A stretch of 64,000 bases of DNA from Gammaproteobacteria bacterium. Its GTDB lineage: Bacteria; Pseudomonadota; Gammaproteobacteria; Steroidobacterales; Foliamicaceae. The stretch is taken from the NCBI GenBank assembly GCA_026707445.1, contig JAPOWV010000013.1:62001-126000 (forward strand), in the 5' to 3' direction. Positions 52,813 through 63,840 of this stretch are shown one piece after another (position 1 is the stretch's first letter; each line of letters begins with the position of its first letter). The translations under genes and the position numbers were made by a program. The notes under the pieces were generated by a model, which saw only the letters and a list, made by a program, of their open reading frames with translations, did no database searches and was not told where the DNA came from.

Positions 52813-54069
52813 ATGCAGTACTCCAATTTTGTCAGGACCTTCAACGCCCACAGCGGCGCGAAGGAATTGATGGAAGACATGGTATGCAACCCGCCCGGGA
52901 TCGACACTGTGTATCGTCTGGGCGGCGGCAATCCTGCGATTATTCCCGAAGTGGCCGAATTGTTCCGCGCCGAACTGGCAAAGATCGCCGCGGACCCCAG
53001 GCGTTTCGACCAGATGGCCTCGATCTACTCGGAACCCCTCGGCGATCACCATTTCCGTGAAGCCCTGGCGGACCTTCTGCGCGAGAAATACGGCTGGCCG
53101 CTCACGGCAGCGAACGTGGCGCTCACGCCGGGCAGCCAGCTGGGCTTCTATTTCCTGTTTCAACTGTTTGGCGGAGTCGGGCCTGGCGGCAAGCGCCGCC
53201 GCATCATCATTCCGCTGTGTCCGGAGTACATCGGCTACAAGGGGCTGCTCGCGGACAAGTCCGACGTGGCGTCCAGGCGATCGGTCATTCACAAGCTTCC
53301 CAACCGGCTGTTCAAGTACGGCCTGCGCATGGATGGCCTGGAGGATATCGAGGACATGGGCGCGATTGTCGTATCGCGTCCCACCAATCCCACCGGCAAC
53401 GTGATCCGCGAGAGCGAACTGGCCAGGCTGGACGAGGTGGCGCAGGCGCGAAACGTACCCCTGATCGTGGACAACGCCTATGGCCTGCCGTTCCCGGGCA
53501 TGATTTACGTGAATGCCTCGCCGCAATGGAATGAGAACACCATTCTGACGATGAGCCTGTCGAAGATCGGGCTGCCGGCGCTGCGCACCGGCATCGTGGT
53601 GGCCAACGAGGAAGTGACCGAGATCATGGGTCGAGTCAATGCGCTGACTCAGCTCGCGGTGGGCGCCGCGGGAGCGGCGCTTGTGGCGCCCCTGCTGGAG
53701 AACCGTGAATTGCTGCGGATTGCGCGAGACATGATCAGGCCCTTCTACCAGCGCAAGGTCACCGAGGCCGTGGGTTTTTGCCACGAGACCCTCACCGCAT
53801 GCGACTATCACATCCATAAGCCGGAAGGCTCGATGTTTCTCTGGCTGTGGTTTCCCGGCCTTAACGACAACCGGGTCCTGTACCGCCGGCTAAAAGCGCG
53901 CGGCGTCATGATCCTTTCCGGAAGCGAGTTCTTTCCCGGGCTGCGAAAAGCCTGGGCTCACTCGCGCGAATGCATAAGGATCAACGTGTGCGGGAACGCG
54001 GACATGGTATTTGAAGGACTGAGAATCATCGGCGAGGAAGCCTCCCGCCTGCAAGCAAAGGCAGCCTGA
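52813..54069 (+). CDS. avtA: valine--pyruvate aminotransferase
   Basis: 418-residue class I/II PLP enzyme. RLGGGNPAIIPEVAE, VALTPGSQLGFYFLFQLFGG, VVSRPTNPTGNVI and the Lys in TMSLSKIGLPALRTG match AvtA, which interconverts valine and alanine with their 2-oxo acids. ATG 52813; a TTG immediately before it is not needed. Followed after 10 nt by the fabD-like gene. Confidence 0.9.
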   Translation: MQYSNFVRTFNAHSGAKELMEDMVCNPPGIDTVYRLGGGNPAIIPEVAELFRAELAKIAADPRRFDQMASIYSEPLGDHHFREALADLLREKYGWPLTAANVALTPGSQLGFYFLFQLFGGVGPGGKRRRIIIPLCPEYIGYKGLLADKSDVASRRSVIHKLPNRLFKYGLRMDGLEDIEDMGAIVVSRPTNPTGNVIRESELARLDEVAQARNVPLIVDNAYGLPFPGMIYVNASPQWNENTILTMSLSKIGLPALRTGIVVANEEVTEIMGRVNALTQLAVGAAGAALVAPLLENRELLRIARDMIRPFYQRKVTEAVGFCHETLTACDYHIHKPEGSMFLWLWFPGLNDNRVLYRRLKARGVMILSGSEFFPGLRKAWAHSRECIRINVCGNADMVFEGLRIIGEEASRLQAKAA

Positions 54070-54079
54070 GACCTCACTC

Positions 54080-55042
54080 ATGGATACGGGAATGCTGGTA
54101 TTCCCCGGCCAGGGCGCCCAGTACGCCGGCATGGGGAGCGACCTCTACGAGGCCTTCGACGTGGCGCGCAAGGTTTATGACGAGGCCGGCGAAGCGCTCG
54201 GCTACGACATGCGGGAACTCAGCTTCAGCGACCCGGAAGGCCAGATCGGGCTGACCCGCTATACGCAACCCGCGCTGCTGACCCACTCGATCGCCTGCCT
54301 GCGGGTGACGGAAGCGCAGTCGGGCGGCGCATTGACGCCGCTGGCGGCCGCCGGGCACAGCCTGGGCGAATACAGTGCGCTGGTCGCCGCCGGGGCGCTG
54401 GCATTCGACGACGCTTTGCGCCTGGTCGGCGAGCGCGGCCGGTTGATGGGCGAATACGGCGAAGGCGGCATGCTGGCGCTTGCCATGGAAGCCGAACAAG
54501 CGCGCCAACTCGCCGACCGGCACTGCTGCCAGGTCGCCGGCCTGAACCTGCCGACCCAGACGGTCGTGGGCGGCACGCACGCGGACCTGGAGCAACTGGC
54601 CGCCGACCTGGCGGGAAACTACCCGCGCAAGCGCGGAACGCCCCTGGCCACGGAGGGCGCGTTCCACACCTATCTCATGGTGACGGCGGCGCGGGAGTTC
54701 CGCGGCGTGCTCAAGACCACGGAGTTCCATGCTCCGCGTTTCCCGGTGCTGTCCAACTACACGGCCCGGCCGCATGATCCGGCGCCGGACGCCATCCGGA
54801 CCCGGCTTTTCTTTCAGCTCATCAACCCGGTGAACTGGGTCGGTTGCATGCAGTGGGCGGTGGAGAACGGCGTGTCGTCATTCCTGGAACTGGGCGGCGG
54901 GATCGGGCGGGGCGAAACCCCTGCGGAGAAGCGGCCGAACCTGCAGGGCATCCTGAAAAAATACTGCCGCGGCGCCGGCCATGAAGCCGAGATCAGCGCC
55001 GTCATCAACGCCGACGACGCCCACGCACTGAAACCAGGCTAG
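54080..55042 (+). CDS. fabD: malonyl-CoA:ACP transacylase-like acyltransferase
   Basis: 320 residues. FPGQGAQ at 8-14, catalytic GHSLGE with S94, RGRLM with R121 as carboxylate binder and His in GAFHTYLM (H196); FELGGGIG-like SFLELGGGIG near the end. All active residues of FabD are there. It is not in a fab operon but next to avtA, so it may be a second copy serving a different carrier; the ACP cannot be identified here. The 3' end overlaps the convergent DUF423 gene by 4 nt. Confidence 0.87.
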   Translation: MDTGMLVFPGQGAQYAGMGSDLYEAFDVARKVYDEAGEALGYDMRELSFSDPEGQIGLTRYTQPALLTHSIACLRVTEAQSGGALTPLAAAGHSLGEYSALVAAGALAFDDALRLVGERGRLMGEYGEGGMLALAMEAEQARQLADRHCCQVAGLNLPTQTVVGGTHADLEQLAADLAGNYPRKRGTPLATEGAFHTYLMVTAAREFRGVLKTTEFHAPRFPVLSNYTARPHDPAPDAIRTRLFFQLINPVNWVGCMQWAVENGVSSFLELGGGIGRGETPAEKRPNLQGILKKYCRGAGHEAEISAVINADDAHALKPG

Positions 55043-55416
55043 CGAAGGTCGCGCCAGACGCCGACGGCGGCGCTGAGCCAGGCGATCGCCAGCGTCGTGC
55101 CGCCGTAGGGCGTCAGCTGGCCGAAGTCCGGACCGCCCAGCAATTTCATGTAGACGGTGCCCGAGAATACGGCCACGCCCGCGATCAGAAGCCATCCCGC
55201 TACCTTGTAGAACAGGACGTCCGGGCTGCGGCGCAGCATCAGTCCCACGGCCAGCAATCCGAGCGAGTGCGCCACCTGAATCTGGTTCGCCCAGTCCCAG
55301 GCACGCACCTCCGAGACGGCGGCGCCGGCCTCGAAAAGACCGTGCGTTCCGTAGGCTGCAAGAAAAACGGATGACGCCAGCAGCAGCGTCGCCAACAGCA
55401 CAAATACCCGCGGCAT
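55039..55416 (-). CDS. DUF423 family inner-membrane protein
   Basis: 125 residues, four hydrophobic helices, and the family start LLASSVFLAAYGTHGL with Gly-His in helix 1. Conserved QVAHSLGLLAVGL and LGGPDFGQLTPYGGTTLAIAW. Function unknown. Strong GAGGAGG upstream of ATG 55416. Confidence 0.88.
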   Translation of the reverse strand: MPRVFVLLATLLLASSVFLAAYGTHGLFEAGAAVSEVRAWDWANQIQVAHSLGLLAVGLMLRRSPDVLFYKVAGWLLIAGVAVFSGTVYMKLLGGPDFGQLTPYGGTTLAIAWLSAAVGVWRDLR

Positions 55417-55446
55417 CAGGACCTCCTCGCTTTAGCCGGGCCCGGC

Positions 55447-56676
55447 TTATTCCCCGGAACCAACACTAGCACGTTCTTCCAACTCGATAAGCACCCCGAA
55501 ACAGTCCTTGGGATGCAGAAACAGGACCGGCAGGCCATGCGCGCCGATGCTGGGTTCGCCGTTCCCCAGTATGCGCACGCCCTGCTCGCGCACCCGGTCA
55601 CGCGCCGCAAGGATGTCGTCCACTTCGCAGCAGATGTGGTGCATCCCGCCGGCAGTCGCGCGTTTGAGAAAGCCGCTTATCGGGGACTCCTCGCCCAGCG
55701 GCTCCAGCAGTTCCAGCGCACTGTTCGGCAGTCTGACGAATACGGTGGTGACACCATGCTCGGGCATGGGCTTCGGTTCGGAAACCTCCGCGCCCAGGAC
55801 ATCGCGATAAAAGGCGGCGGCTTGTTCCACGTCCGCCGTCGCCAGCGCCACGTGGTTCAGCTGGCCGATTGCGCCCGATGCATCGCGGTCCGGCGCCTCC
55901 TCGGCCGCTTGCCGGCCCGGCGCCGAGTCGGCCAGATCGCCGATCCGGCGAGCGAGTTCGTCCAGGCCGGTCCCCTCCAGCGCCGAGCAACTGACCACCG
56001 CATCGCGTCCCGCCGCCGGGACGGACCGCGCGTAGTCGGCCGCCGTGGACTGCGCCAACCCGCGCGTTTCGCCGTCGGCCTTGTTGACGACGATCAGGTC
56101 GGCAAGCTCTCTTATCCCGCGCTTCATGCCCTGCAACTCGTCGCCGCCGCCGGGCGCCAGCACCAGGACGAGCACGTCCACCAGGTTCGCAACTTCCGTG
56201 TCCGCCTGCCCCGAGCCGGCCGTTTCAAGCACCAGGTAATCGAACGGACCGCTGCCGAGCACCGTAAGGGCTTCGCGCGTTCTGCCGCTCAAGGCGCCGC
56301 TGCCGTCGCCGGTCGGAGAGGGCCGGATGAACACTCCGGCCTTGCGCGCCAGTTCGGCCATCCGCGTCTTGTCTCCCAGGATCGAGCCGCCGGTGCGTGA
56401 CGAGGTGGGATCGACGGCCAGCACGCACACCCGCTTGCCGGCCTCCACGAAGCGCAGGCCCAGTTGCTCGATCAGCGTGGACTTGCCGGCCCCGGGCGGG
56501 CCCGTGATCCCGATTCTCGTGGCCGGGCCGGATCCCTCCCGAAGCTGCTCGATAAGCGCGCGCGCAGCATCGCGGTCAACGCCCCGCTCGGACTCCACCA
56601 GGGTCAGCGCGCGCGCCAGGCTGCGGCGATCGCCGGCCAGCACGCCGTCGGCCAGGATTTCGATCTGCCCGCTCAT
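55447..56676 (-). CDS. meaB: MeaB GTPase fused to methylmalonyl-CoA epimerase
   Basis: 409 residues with two enzymes in one chain. Residues 1-260 are a MeaB/ArgK G3E GTPase: Walker A GPPGAGKS 59-66, VDPTSSRTGGSILGDKTRM at 88-106, ETAGSGQAD at 151-159 (typical MeaB has ETVGVGQSE) and NKAD 198-201. Residues 271-402 are methylmalonyl-CoA epimerase with metal ligands H275, H346/H347 and the Glu of LIELE. MeaB loads and protects B12 in methylmalonyl-CoA mutase; the epimerase supplies its substrate isomer. The MeaB part is shorter than usual (about 330), lacking its C-terminal dimerisation arm. ATG 56676 overlaps pccA as ATGA. Confidence 0.92.
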   Translation of the reverse strand: MSGQIEILADGVLAGDRRSLARALTLVESERGVDRDAARALIEQLREGSGPATRIGITGPPGAGKSTLIEQLGLRFVEAGKRVCVLAVDPTSSRTGGSILGDKTRMAELARKAGVFIRPSPTGDGSGALSGRTREALTVLGSGPFDYLVLETAGSGQADTEVANLVDVLVLVLAPGGGDELQGMKRGIRELADLIVVNKADGETRGLAQSTAADYARSVPAAGRDAVVSCSALEGTGLDELARRIGDLADSAPGRQAAEEAPDRDASGAIGQLNHVALATADVEQAAAFYRDVLGAEVSEPKPMPEHGVTTVFVRLPNSALELLEPLGEESPISGFLKRATAGGMHHICCEVDDILAARDRVREQGVRILGNGEPSIGAHGLPVLFLHPKDCFGVLIELEERASVGSGE

Positions 56677-58649
56677 TCGTAACGCAGGATGAGCTGGTTG
56701 GTCTCCAGGTTGTCGCCGGGGCTTACGGCGATTTGCCGGATGTGGCCGTCCCGTGGCGAGCGCAGGCTGTTTTCCATCTTCATCGCCTCGATGACCCCGA
56801 TTTCCTGCCCGGTCTTCACTTCCTCGCCTTCCTCCACCCGCAGTTGGGTGAGCACGCCGGGCATCGGCGCGTTGAGTACGGTGACTCCCAGGTGTGCCGG
56901 CCGGGCCGCCATGCGGCCCTTCAGCCGGGCGGAGCGTGGCGGCAGGTACACGAACTCGCGCTTGGCGCCCGCATGCGAGACCGTGACGCCGAGTCCATCC
57001 CGCTGAACAACGAAGAACATTTCGCCCCCGGTGAGTCCGGCGCCATTGGGAACGCGGACCTTGCAGCGGGCAATCGGCTCGAACGGCCGCCAGCCGCTCT
57101 CCAGCCTGTAGATTCTTCTTCCGAATCGCACGCTCACGCACCCGTTTTCCCACTTTCTCTTCAGCCTTACCTCCTCGCCGTCGGCGAGAAGCACCGACTC
57201 CGTCCAGCCCGACGGCGTCATGCGGGCCGCACGGTCCTGGGCCATGACCGTCACTGCACCCAGCAGTTGCGTGAGCGCCGCGTTGCCATCATCACCGGGC
57301 CGAAAGCCCTCCGGATACTCCTCGCCGATGAAAGCCGTGGTGAGATCGCCCGCGACGAATCGCGGATGGCGCGCGAGAGAAGCCAGAAACAGCACATTGG
57401 TGGCCGGTCCTTCAACCGCGAAATTATCCAGCGCGGCGGCCAGCCGGGCGGCAGCCTGGTTCCGGTCCTGCCCGTACACCACCAGCTTCGCGATCAGCGA
57501 ATCGTAGTAAACGGACGCCTCATCGCCCTCTTCCACCCCGGCGTCCAGCCGCAGCGCCGGGCCGGCCGCGGGCGGCAGCCAGCGAACCAGCCGGCCGGCC
57601 GCGGGCAGAAAGTCCCGTTCGGGGTCTTCGGCGCAGATCCTGGCTTCCATGGACCAGCCCTTGAGTTCGACATCCTCCTGGCTGAAATCCAGCGCTTCCC
57701 CCGCGGCTATCCGCAGCATCCACTGCACCAGGTCGATGCCGGCAATCCACTCGGTGATCGGATGCTCCACCTGCAGCCGGGTGTTCATTTCCAGCAGGTG
57801 AAAGCTGCCCGACGCGTCAACCACGAATTCGACGGTCCCGGCGGAACGGTAGCCGATCGCCTTCGCCAGCGAAACGGCGGCCTGGCCCATCTCGATACGC
57901 ATTTCCGGCGTCACGAAGGGCGAAGGCGCCTCCTCGATGACTTTCTGGTAGCGGCGCTGAATCGAGCACTCGCGCTCTCCAAGATGCACCGCCGAACCGT
58001 GGCCGTCGGCCAGAATCTGAACTTCGATATGGCGCGGGCGCTCCAGGTATTTCTCGACGAAAACGCGCCCGTCGGCGAATGCCGCCTCGGCTTCCCGTAC
58101 GGCCTGCTCGAATCCCGCGCGACACTCGGCTTCGTCACGCGCGATCCGCATGCCGCGCCCGCCGCCGCCGGCCTGGGCCTTCAGCAATACCGGGTAGCCG
58201 ATGTCGGCGGCCGCTTCGGCGGCGGCATCGGCGCTTTCCATGGCCTCGGGACGGCCGGGAATCACGGGAACGCCCGCTTCGGCGGCGATTCGCTTGGCCT
58301 CCAGCTTGTCGCCCATGAGCCGGATCGCTTCCGGCGGAGGTCCGACGAAGGTGATGCCGGCTTCCTCCACCGCCGCGGCGAAACCGGAATTCTCCGACAG
58401 GAACCCGTAGCCCGGGTGCAGCGCGTCCGCGCCCGACTGTTTGCAGGCCGCAATGATTTTCCCCACGTCGAGATAGCTCTCGGCCGCGGTCAGGCCCCCG
58501 ATGCAGACGGCTTCATCGGCCACGCGCGCGTGGAGGGCCTCGGCATCGGCGTCGGAATAGACGGCCACGCTGCGGATCCCGAGTGCCTTCGCGCCCCGCA
58601 TGATGCGGCAGGCGATCTCACCGCGGTTAGCGATCAGCAGCTTCTTCAA
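56673..58649 (-). CDS. pccA: propionyl-CoA carboxylase alpha subunit (biotin carboxylase + BCCP)
   Basis: 658 residues. Biotin carboxylase ([24 protein letters not shown]-grasp loop [23 protein letters not shown]) followed by a linker domain and C-terminal biotinyl domain with [12 protein letters not shown] 58649 overlaps the pccB stop as TTGA and begins exactly at the conserved [12 protein letters not shown]; the upstream frame is not used. It carboxylates propionyl-CoA with PccB. A longer antisense frame covers this gene but lacks any family signal. Confidence 0.93.
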   Translation of the reverse strand: MKKLLIANRGEIACRIMRGAKALGIRSVAVYSDADAEALHARVADEAVCIGGLTAAESYLDVGKIIAACKQSGADALHPGYGFLSENSGFAAAVEEAGITFVGPPPEAIRLMGDKLEAKRIAAEAGVPVIPGRPEAMESADAAAEAAADIGYPVLLKAQAGGGGRGMRIARDEAECRAGFEQAVREAEAAFADGRVFVEKYLERPRHIEVQILADGHGSAVHLGERECSIQRRYQKVIEEAPSPFVTPEMRIEMGQAAVSLAKAIGYRSAGTVEFVVDASGSFHLLEMNTRLQVEHPITEWIAGIDLVQWMLRIAAGEALDFSQEDVELKGWSMEARICAEDPERDFLPAAGRLVRWLPPAAGPALRLDAGVEEGDEASVYYDSLIAKLVVYGQDRNQAAARLAAALDNFAVEGPATNVLFLASLARHPRFVAGDLTTAFIGEEYPEGFRPGDDGNAALTQLLGAVTVMAQDRAARMTPSGWTESVLLADGEEVRLKRKWENGCVSVRFGRRIYRLESGWRPFEPIARCKVRVPNGAGLTGGEMFFVVQRDGLGVTVSHAGAKREFVYLPPRSARLKGRMAARPAHLGVTVLNAPMPGVLTQLRVEEGEEVKTGQEIGVIEAMKMENSLRSPRDGHIRQIAVSPGDNLETNQLILRYE

Positions 58650-60187
58650 AGCGGGATATTGCCGTGTTTGCGCCAGGGGTCCCTGATGCGCTTGTTGCGC
58701 AGCATGGCAAAGGAACGGCACAGGTGCGCGCGGGTGACGCGCGGCTCGATCACGTCGTCGATGTAGCCGCGTCCGGCGGCGACGTACGGGTGGGCGAACT
58801 TGCGCCGGTATTCCTCGGTTCGGGCGGCGATCTTCTCCGCATCGCCGATGTCCCGGCGGAATATGATCTCCACTGCGCCCTGCGGCCCCATCACGGCGAT
58901 CTCGGCGCTGGGCCAGGCGAAATTCACGTCGCCGCGCAGGTGCTTGGACGACATCACGTCGTAGGCGCCGCCATAGGCCTTGCGGGTGATCACCGTGACC
59001 TTGGGCACGGTGGCTTCGGCGTAGGCGTAAAGCAGCTTGGCGCCATGGCGGATGATCCCCCCGTATTCCTGCTGCGATCCCGGCATGAAGCCCGGCACGT
59101 CCACCAGAGTCAGCAGCGGAATCGAAAAAGCGTCGCAGAAGCGAACGAATCGCGCCCCCTTGACGGAGGCTTCGATGTCAAGACAGCCGGCCAGGACCGC
59201 GGGCTGGTTGGCCACCACGCCCACCGTTTCTCCGGCGATGCGAACGAAGCCGGTCACGATGTTGCGCGCGAAATCGGGCTGCAGCTCGAAGAACTCGCTC
59301 TCGTCCGCCACCTTGTAGATCAGCTCCTTGATGTCGTACGGCTTGGCCGGGTCGGTGGGCACAAGGCTGTTTAGCGAAGGCTCGGCCCGGTCCGCGGGGT
59401 CGTCGGTAGGTCTTGCCGGTGCGCGTTCGCGGTTGCTGGACGGCAGATAACCCATCAGCAGGCGCGCCATGCGCAGCGTCTCCACGTCGTCGTCGAAGGC
59501 GCGGTCGGCAACGCCGGAGCGGGAATTGTGCGTGTCCGCCCCGCCCAGTTCCTCGGCGGTGATTTCCTCGGCCGTGACCGTCTTCACCACGTCCGGACCG
59601 GTCACGAACATGTACGAAGTCCCGCGCACCATGAAGATGAAATCGGTGATCGCCGGCGAATACACCGCGCCGCCGGCGCAGGGGCCCATCACAAGCGAGA
59701 CTTGCGGAACCACGCCGGACGCCAGCACGTTGCGCTGGAAGACGTCGGCATAGCCGCCCAGCGAGGCCACGCCCTCCTGGATGCGCGCGCCGCCGGAGTC
59801 GTTCAGGCCGATGATGGGCGCTCCCACCTTGATGGCCTGCTCCATCACCTTGCAGATCTTTCGGGCATTGGTCTCCGACAGCGAGCCGCCGAACACCGTG
59901 AAGTCCTGGCTGAACACGAACACCAGGCGGCCGTTGATGCGCCCGTGCCCGGATATCACGCCGTCTCCGGGTATGCGCTGCTCTTCCATGCCGAAATCGC
60001 TGCTGCGGTGCTCCACGAAGGCATCCCACTCCTCGAAGCTGTCGGCATCGAGCAGCACCTCCAGGCGTTCGCGCGCGGTCAGCTTGCCGCGTTCGTGCTG
60101 CCGTTTGACCCGCGCCTCGCCGCCGCCGGCGCGCGAGGCCGCGCGCATTTCCTCCAGCCGCTTGAGCCTTCGGGCACGCTCGCTCAT
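58646..60187 (-). CDS. pccB: propionyl-CoA carboxylase beta subunit (carboxyltransferase)
   Basis: 513 residues, normal for PccB. Oxyanion regions [38 protein letters not shown], and in the second half [35 protein letters not shown] with [19 protein letters not shown]. Coupled with mcm by ATGA and with pccA by TTGA. GGGAGAT precedes ATG 60187. Confidence 0.95.
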   Translation of the reverse strand: MSERARRLKRLEEMRAASRAGGGEARVKRQHERGKLTARERLEVLLDADSFEEWDAFVEHRSSDFGMEEQRIPGDGVISGHGRINGRLVFVFSQDFTVFGGSLSETNARKICKVMEQAIKVGAPIIGLNDSGGARIQEGVASLGGYADVFQRNVLASGVVPQVSLVMGPCAGGAVYSPAITDFIFMVRGTSYMFVTGPDVVKTVTAEEITAEELGGADTHNSRSGVADRAFDDDVETLRMARLLMGYLPSSNRERAPARPTDDPADRAEPSLNSLVPTDPAKPYDIKELIYKVADESEFFELQPDFARNIVTGFVRIAGETVGVVANQPAVLAGCLDIEASVKGARFVRFCDAFSIPLLTLVDVPGFMPGSQQEYGGIIRHGAKLLYAYAEATVPKVTVITRKAYGGAYDVMSSKHLRGDVNFAWPSAEIAVMGPQGAVEIIFRRDIGDAEKIAARTEEYRRKFAHPYVAAGRGYIDDVIEPRVTRAHLCRSFAMLRNKRIRDPWRKHGNIPL

Positions 60188-62346
60188 TCTTCATCTCCCT
60201 CCAGCAGCGCCAGCATGTCCGTGGCGGCGGCCGTAATGTTGGCGCCGGGCTCGAATATCAGCGCCACTCCCGCATCCTCCAGCAGCTTGCGGTCCTGCCT
60301 GGGAATGATTCCGCCGATCACCACGCGCACGTCCCCCGCTCCCTCGGCGCGCAGCGCCTCGATCATGCGCGGCGCCAATTCCCGGTGCCCCGCCGCCTGA
60401 GAGGAAATGCCCACCAGGTGCACGTCGTTCTCGACCGCTTGCCTCGCGACCTCCTCGGGAGTCTGGAACAGCGGCCCGATGTCCACATCGAAGCCCAGGT
60501 CGGCCAGCGCCGAGGCGACGACCCGCGCGCCGCGGTCGTGCCCGTCCTGGCCGAGCTTGGCCACCAGGATCCTGGGCCGGCGCCCTGCCCGTTTCCCGAA
60601 CTCGCGCACGCGCTGCTGGAGCGAGGCGAATTCCTCGTCGCCTTCATAGGCTTGTGAATACACTCCGCTCACCGTCTGCGACACGGCCCGGTGCCGGCCG
60701 AACACCTCTTCCATCGCCAGCGAGATTTCGCCGACGGTGGCCCGCCTGCGGGTCGCTTCCAGTGCAGGTGCAACCAGTTCGGTACCGTCCCGCGAGGCCG
60801 CCGCCCGCAACTCGGCAAGCGCAGCCCGGCAGGCCTTCTCGTCGCGCTGAGACCGCACCTCGGCGATCCGCCGCAACTGGCTTTCCCGCACCTTGCGATT
60901 ATCGATATCAAGCAGTTCGACCTCGGCTTCGTCGGCAAGCTGGTACCGGTTCACCCCTACCACCACATCCTCGCCGCGCTCCATCCGGGCCTGGCGGCGC
61001 GCGGCCGCCTCCTCGATTCGCAGCTTGGGAACCCCGGCCTCGATCGCGCGCGTCATGCCGCCCAGGTCCTCCACTTCGCGGATCAGGTCGCGGGCGCCGG
61101 CCGCCAGGGAGGCGGTAAGGCTCTCCACATAGTACGAACCTCCCAGCGGGTCTGCAACGCGGGTCACGCCGGTTTCCTCGCGCAGGACGAGCTGCGTGTT
61201 GCGCGCGATGTGCGCCGAGTGATCGGTCGGCAACGCCAGGGCCTCGTCGAAGCTGTTGGTGTGCAGCGACTGCGTGCCGCCCAGCACCGCCGCCAGCGCC
61301 TCGACCGTCGTGCGAATCACGTTGTTGTACGGATCCTGGCTGGTCAGGCTCACGCCGGAAGTCTGACAATGCGTACGCAGCATCAGCGAGCGGGGATTGC
61401 CCGGGGCGAACCGCTCCTGCATCAGTTCCGCCCACAACAGCCGCGCGGCCCGCAGCTTGGCCGCCTCCATGAAAATATTCATGCCGATGCCGAAGAAGAA
61501 GCTCAACCGCGGGGCGAATTCGTCCACGTCGAGCCCGGCGTTCATGGCCGCGCGGACGTACTCCAGGCCGTCGGCCAGCGTGTAGCCCAGTTCCTGAACC
61601 GCCGTGGCGCCCGCCTCCAGCATGTGGTACCCGGAAATCGATATGGGATTGAATCGCGGCATGTTGCGGGCGCTGAAGGCGATGATGTCGCCCACGATCC
61701 GCATGGAGGGGTCCGGCGGATAGATGTACGTATTGCGGACCATGAACTCCTTGAGAATGTCGTTCTGCATGGTGCCCGACAGGTCCTTTAGACGGGCCCC
61801 CTGCTCTTCCGCCGCCACGACGTACATGGCCATGACCGGCAACACCGCCCCGTTCATGGTCATGGACACCGACATGTCCTTGAGCGAAATGCCGTCGAAC
61901 AGGCGCTTCATATCCTCGACGGTATCGATGGCCACCCCGGCCTTGCCGACATCGCCCAGGGCGCGCGGATGGTCCGAGTCGTAGCCGCGGTGCGTGGGCA
62001 GATCGAAGGCGACGCTCAGGCCCGTCTGGCCCGCGGCGATATTGCGCCGGTAGAACGCGTTGGACTCCTCGGCGGTGGAAAATCCCGCGTACTGGCGAAC
62101 GGTCCAGGGCCGGCCAGCATACATGGTGGCCCGCGGCCCGCGCACGTACGGGGGCGCGCCGGGGAGGCTGCGGACATGTTCAAGGCCCTCGAGATCCTTG
62201 ATCGTGTACAGCGGTTTGACCGGGATCCCTTCCGGCGTTTCCCAGATCAGGCCCGCGGCGTCGGCGCCCTTGAGCTCCTTTTGAGCACGGGCCGCCCAAT
62301 CCGGCGGCAAGTTGGAGAGTGATCCGTTCGCTTCGCCCTTTTTCAT
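60184..62346 (-). CDS. methylmalonyl-CoA mutase (single-chain, B12-dependent)
   Basis: 720 residues with the catalytic barrel and C-terminal cobalamin domain together. Substrate-binding [29 protein letters not shown], the radical/substrate region [21 protein letters not shown], and base-off B12 motif [11 protein letters not shown] with GxSS/GG later in the domain. Converts (R)-methylmalonyl-CoA to succinyl-CoA. ATG 62346; no strong ribosome binding site. Head of the mcm-pccB-pccA-meaB/epimerase operon, which completes propionyl-CoA to succinyl-CoA conversion. Confidence 0.95.
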   Translation of the reverse strand: MKKGEANGSLSNLPPDWAARAQKELKGADAAGLIWETPEGIPVKPLYTIKDLEGLEHVRSLPGAPPYVRGPRATMYAGRPWTVRQYAGFSTAEESNAFYRRNIAAGQTGLSVAFDLPTHRGYDSDHPRALGDVGKAGVAIDTVEDMKRLFDGISLKDMSVSMTMNGAVLPVMAMYVVAAEEQGARLKDLSGTMQNDILKEFMVRNTYIYPPDPSMRIVGDIIAFSARNMPRFNPISISGYHMLEAGATAVQELGYTLADGLEYVRAAMNAGLDVDEFAPRLSFFFGIGMNIFMEAAKLRAARLLWAELMQERFAPGNPRSLMLRTHCQTSGVSLTSQDPYNNVIRTTVEALAAVLGGTQSLHTNSFDEALALPTDHSAHIARNTQLVLREETGVTRVADPLGGSYYVESLTASLAAGARDLIREVEDLGGMTRAIEAGVPKLRIEEAAARRQARMERGEDVVVGVNRYQLADEAEVELLDIDNRKVRESQLRRIAEVRSQRDEKACRAALAELRAAASRDGTELVAPALEATRRRATVGEISLAMEEVFGRHRAVSQTVSGVYSQAYEGDEEFASLQQRVREFGKRAGRRPRILVAKLGQDGHDRGARVVASALADLGFDVDIGPLFQTPEEVARQAVENDVHLVGISSQAAGHRELAPRMIEALRAEGAGDVRVVIGGIIPRQDRKLLEDAGVALIFEPGANITAAATDMLALLEGDEE

Positions 62347-62396
62347 TGGGAATCGGGGAGTTTTCGTTCTGTGCAAAAACGGGCAGTATAGCCCGC

Positions 62397-63317
62397 ATGC
62401 GCCTTGCGATCATCGGAGTTGGCGGCGTCGGCGGCAGCCTGGGAGCGGCTCTTTTGCAGGCCGGCCACGAGGTTCTGTTCATAGCCCGCGGCGAGAACGC
62501 CGGCACCCTTGCCGAGCGCGGGCTCACCGTGAAACACGAGCGTTTACCGTTTCACGCCGGGAAAATCGACATTACCTCAAACCCCGATGGGCGGGCTCCC
62601 GCCGAGGCGGCCTTGCTTTGCGTGAAGCGCTACGACCTGATCGACGCGATCGAAACGCATGCCGGATGGCTGGCGTCCTGCGGCAGCGTCGTAACGTTGC
62701 AGAACGGGCTGGACGCGCAGGAAACCGCCGCGGAGCTTTTGCCTGCGGACAGGACATTGGGCGGAACCGTGCAGGTGGTCGCCAAGCTGCTGGAGCCCGG
62801 CGTCATCCTGCGTGAAGGCGAAACGCTGCAGCTCAATCTCGCCGAACCCTCGGGCGGGGTGAGCGAACGGCTGCGAAGCCTGGAGCACGCGCTGGCGCCC
62901 ACGGGCATCCAAGCCGAAATCCACCGCAACATGGAAACCATGCTGTGGCTGAAATTCCTGATGGTGGCCTGCTCAAGCTCGATCAACGTGGCGATACGCA
63001 GCGGTTTCGACGCGATGGCAAGCAATCCGGCGATGCCGTGGCTCCTGGAGATCGCCCTGCAGGAGGCGCTGGCCGTGGCGCGCGCACGCGAGGTGCCCCT
63101 GCCCCATGACATCGAGCCGCAAACGCGCGCAACCCTGAGGAACGTTTTCGCTCACGGTGGCAAGGCCTCGCTGCTGACCGATCTCGAGCGCGGGCGCCCC
63201 CTGGAGATCGAGTGGCTGTCCGGCGCCATCCACCGCATGGGCGAGGAAACCGGCGTTCCCACCCCGCTCCACACCGCCATTTACCGGGAGCTGCTCCCGC
63301 TTGCCGGCGGCGCTTGA
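62397..63317 (+). CDS. panE: 2-dehydropantoate 2-reductase
   Basis: 306 residues, PanE family of coenzyme A synthesis. N-terminal [42 protein letters not shown] with the conserved catalytic-region Lys and Asn; C-terminal [35 protein letters not shown], the family signature. Start ATG 62397 (51 nt divergent gap with mcm). The pantoate role is by family; some homologues reduce other 2-oxo acids. Confidence 0.9.
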   Translation: MRLAIIGVGGVGGSLGAALLQAGHEVLFIARGENAGTLAERGLTVKHERLPFHAGKIDITSNPDGRAPAEAALLCVKRYDLIDAIETHAGWLASCGSVVTLQNGLDAQETAAELLPADRTLGGTVQVVAKLLEPGVILREGETLQLNLAEPSGGVSERLRSLEHALAPTGIQAEIHRNMETMLWLKFLMVACSSSINVAIRSGFDAMASNPAMPWLLEIALQEALAVARAREVPLPHDIEPQTRATLRNVFAHGGKASLLTDLERGRPLEIEWLSGAIHRMGEETGVPTPLHTAIYRELLPLAGGA

Positions 63318-63360
63318 AGCGCCGGTACACTAGCGGGCCTGCGCTAGACGGAGTCAAGGG

Positions 63361-63609
63361 GTGAAGAAGCTGTCGTACTGGGGCGAGAACATCCGGCTGA
63401 TCGCGATCCTGCTGGCGGTCTGGTTCGTCATATCGTTCGGCTGCGGCGTGCTGCTGGTGGACGTGCTCAACCGGTTCACGCTGGGCGGATTCAAGCTGGG
63501 CTTCTGGTTCGCGCAGCAGGGCAGCATGTACGGCTTCCTCGTGCTGATCTTCGTATACGTCGTCCTGATGGGGCGCATCGACAAGAAGCACCGGGTGAGC
63601 GAAGACTAG
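63361..63609 (+). CDS. DUF4212 protein, small subunit of Na+/solute symporter
   Basis: 82 residues with two hydrophobic helices (LIAILLAVWFVISFGCGVLLV and GFLVLIFVYVVLMG) separated by the FTLGGFKLGFWFAQQGS segment typical of DUF4212. Start GTG 63361. The next gene begins a sodium/solute symporter, the usual partner. Its stop codon TAG overlaps the left edge of the MITE-like element, so the insertion fixed or replaced the 3' end. Confidence 0.88.
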   Translation: MKKLSYWGENIRLIAILLAVWFVISFGCGVLLVDVLNRFTLGGFKLGFWFAQQGSMYGFLVLIFVYVVLMGRIDKKHRVSED

Positions 63610-63640
63610 TGTGGTGTCCGGCAAGCACGCAGCATTTCAG
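63607..63640 (+). repeat. left terminal inverted repeat (34 bp)
   Basis: Perfect reverse complement of 63841-63874; begins at the TA of the DUF4212 stop codon. Confidence 0.95.
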
Positions 63641-63735
63641 AGCGGGCCTGAAGCGTCAATGCAAGGCGCCGGCCGCAGGGAATACTGCCCGTATTGCCCA
63701 GGGCGGCAACGCCGCAGTGGCGCTTCAGGCCCGCT
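63641..63735. repeat. internal hairpin with 15-bp perfect arms
   Basis: AGCGGGCCTGAAGCG at 63641-63655 is the reverse complement of 63721-63735. The loop contains smaller dyads such as AATAC/GTATT. Likely a structured region within the element. Confidence 0.85.
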
Positions 63736-63840
63736 CCCGAAGGGCGCGGCCCCTGCGGCCTGTGGCCGCGTTGCGTCCCTTGGCAATGGGAGACACCATT
63801 CCCGGCGGTACGCGCCTTGCCACAAACCGCAGGGGACACG

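Noticed and set aside
56733..58766. 677-codon open frame antisense to pccA
   Set aside because: No domain signal; pccA on the other strand is complete. It arises from high-GC codon bias.
63309..63347. hairpins after panE (GGCGC/GCGCC and CTAGCG/CGCTAG) as a terminator
   Set aside because: No T-tract follows; cannot be called a terminator.
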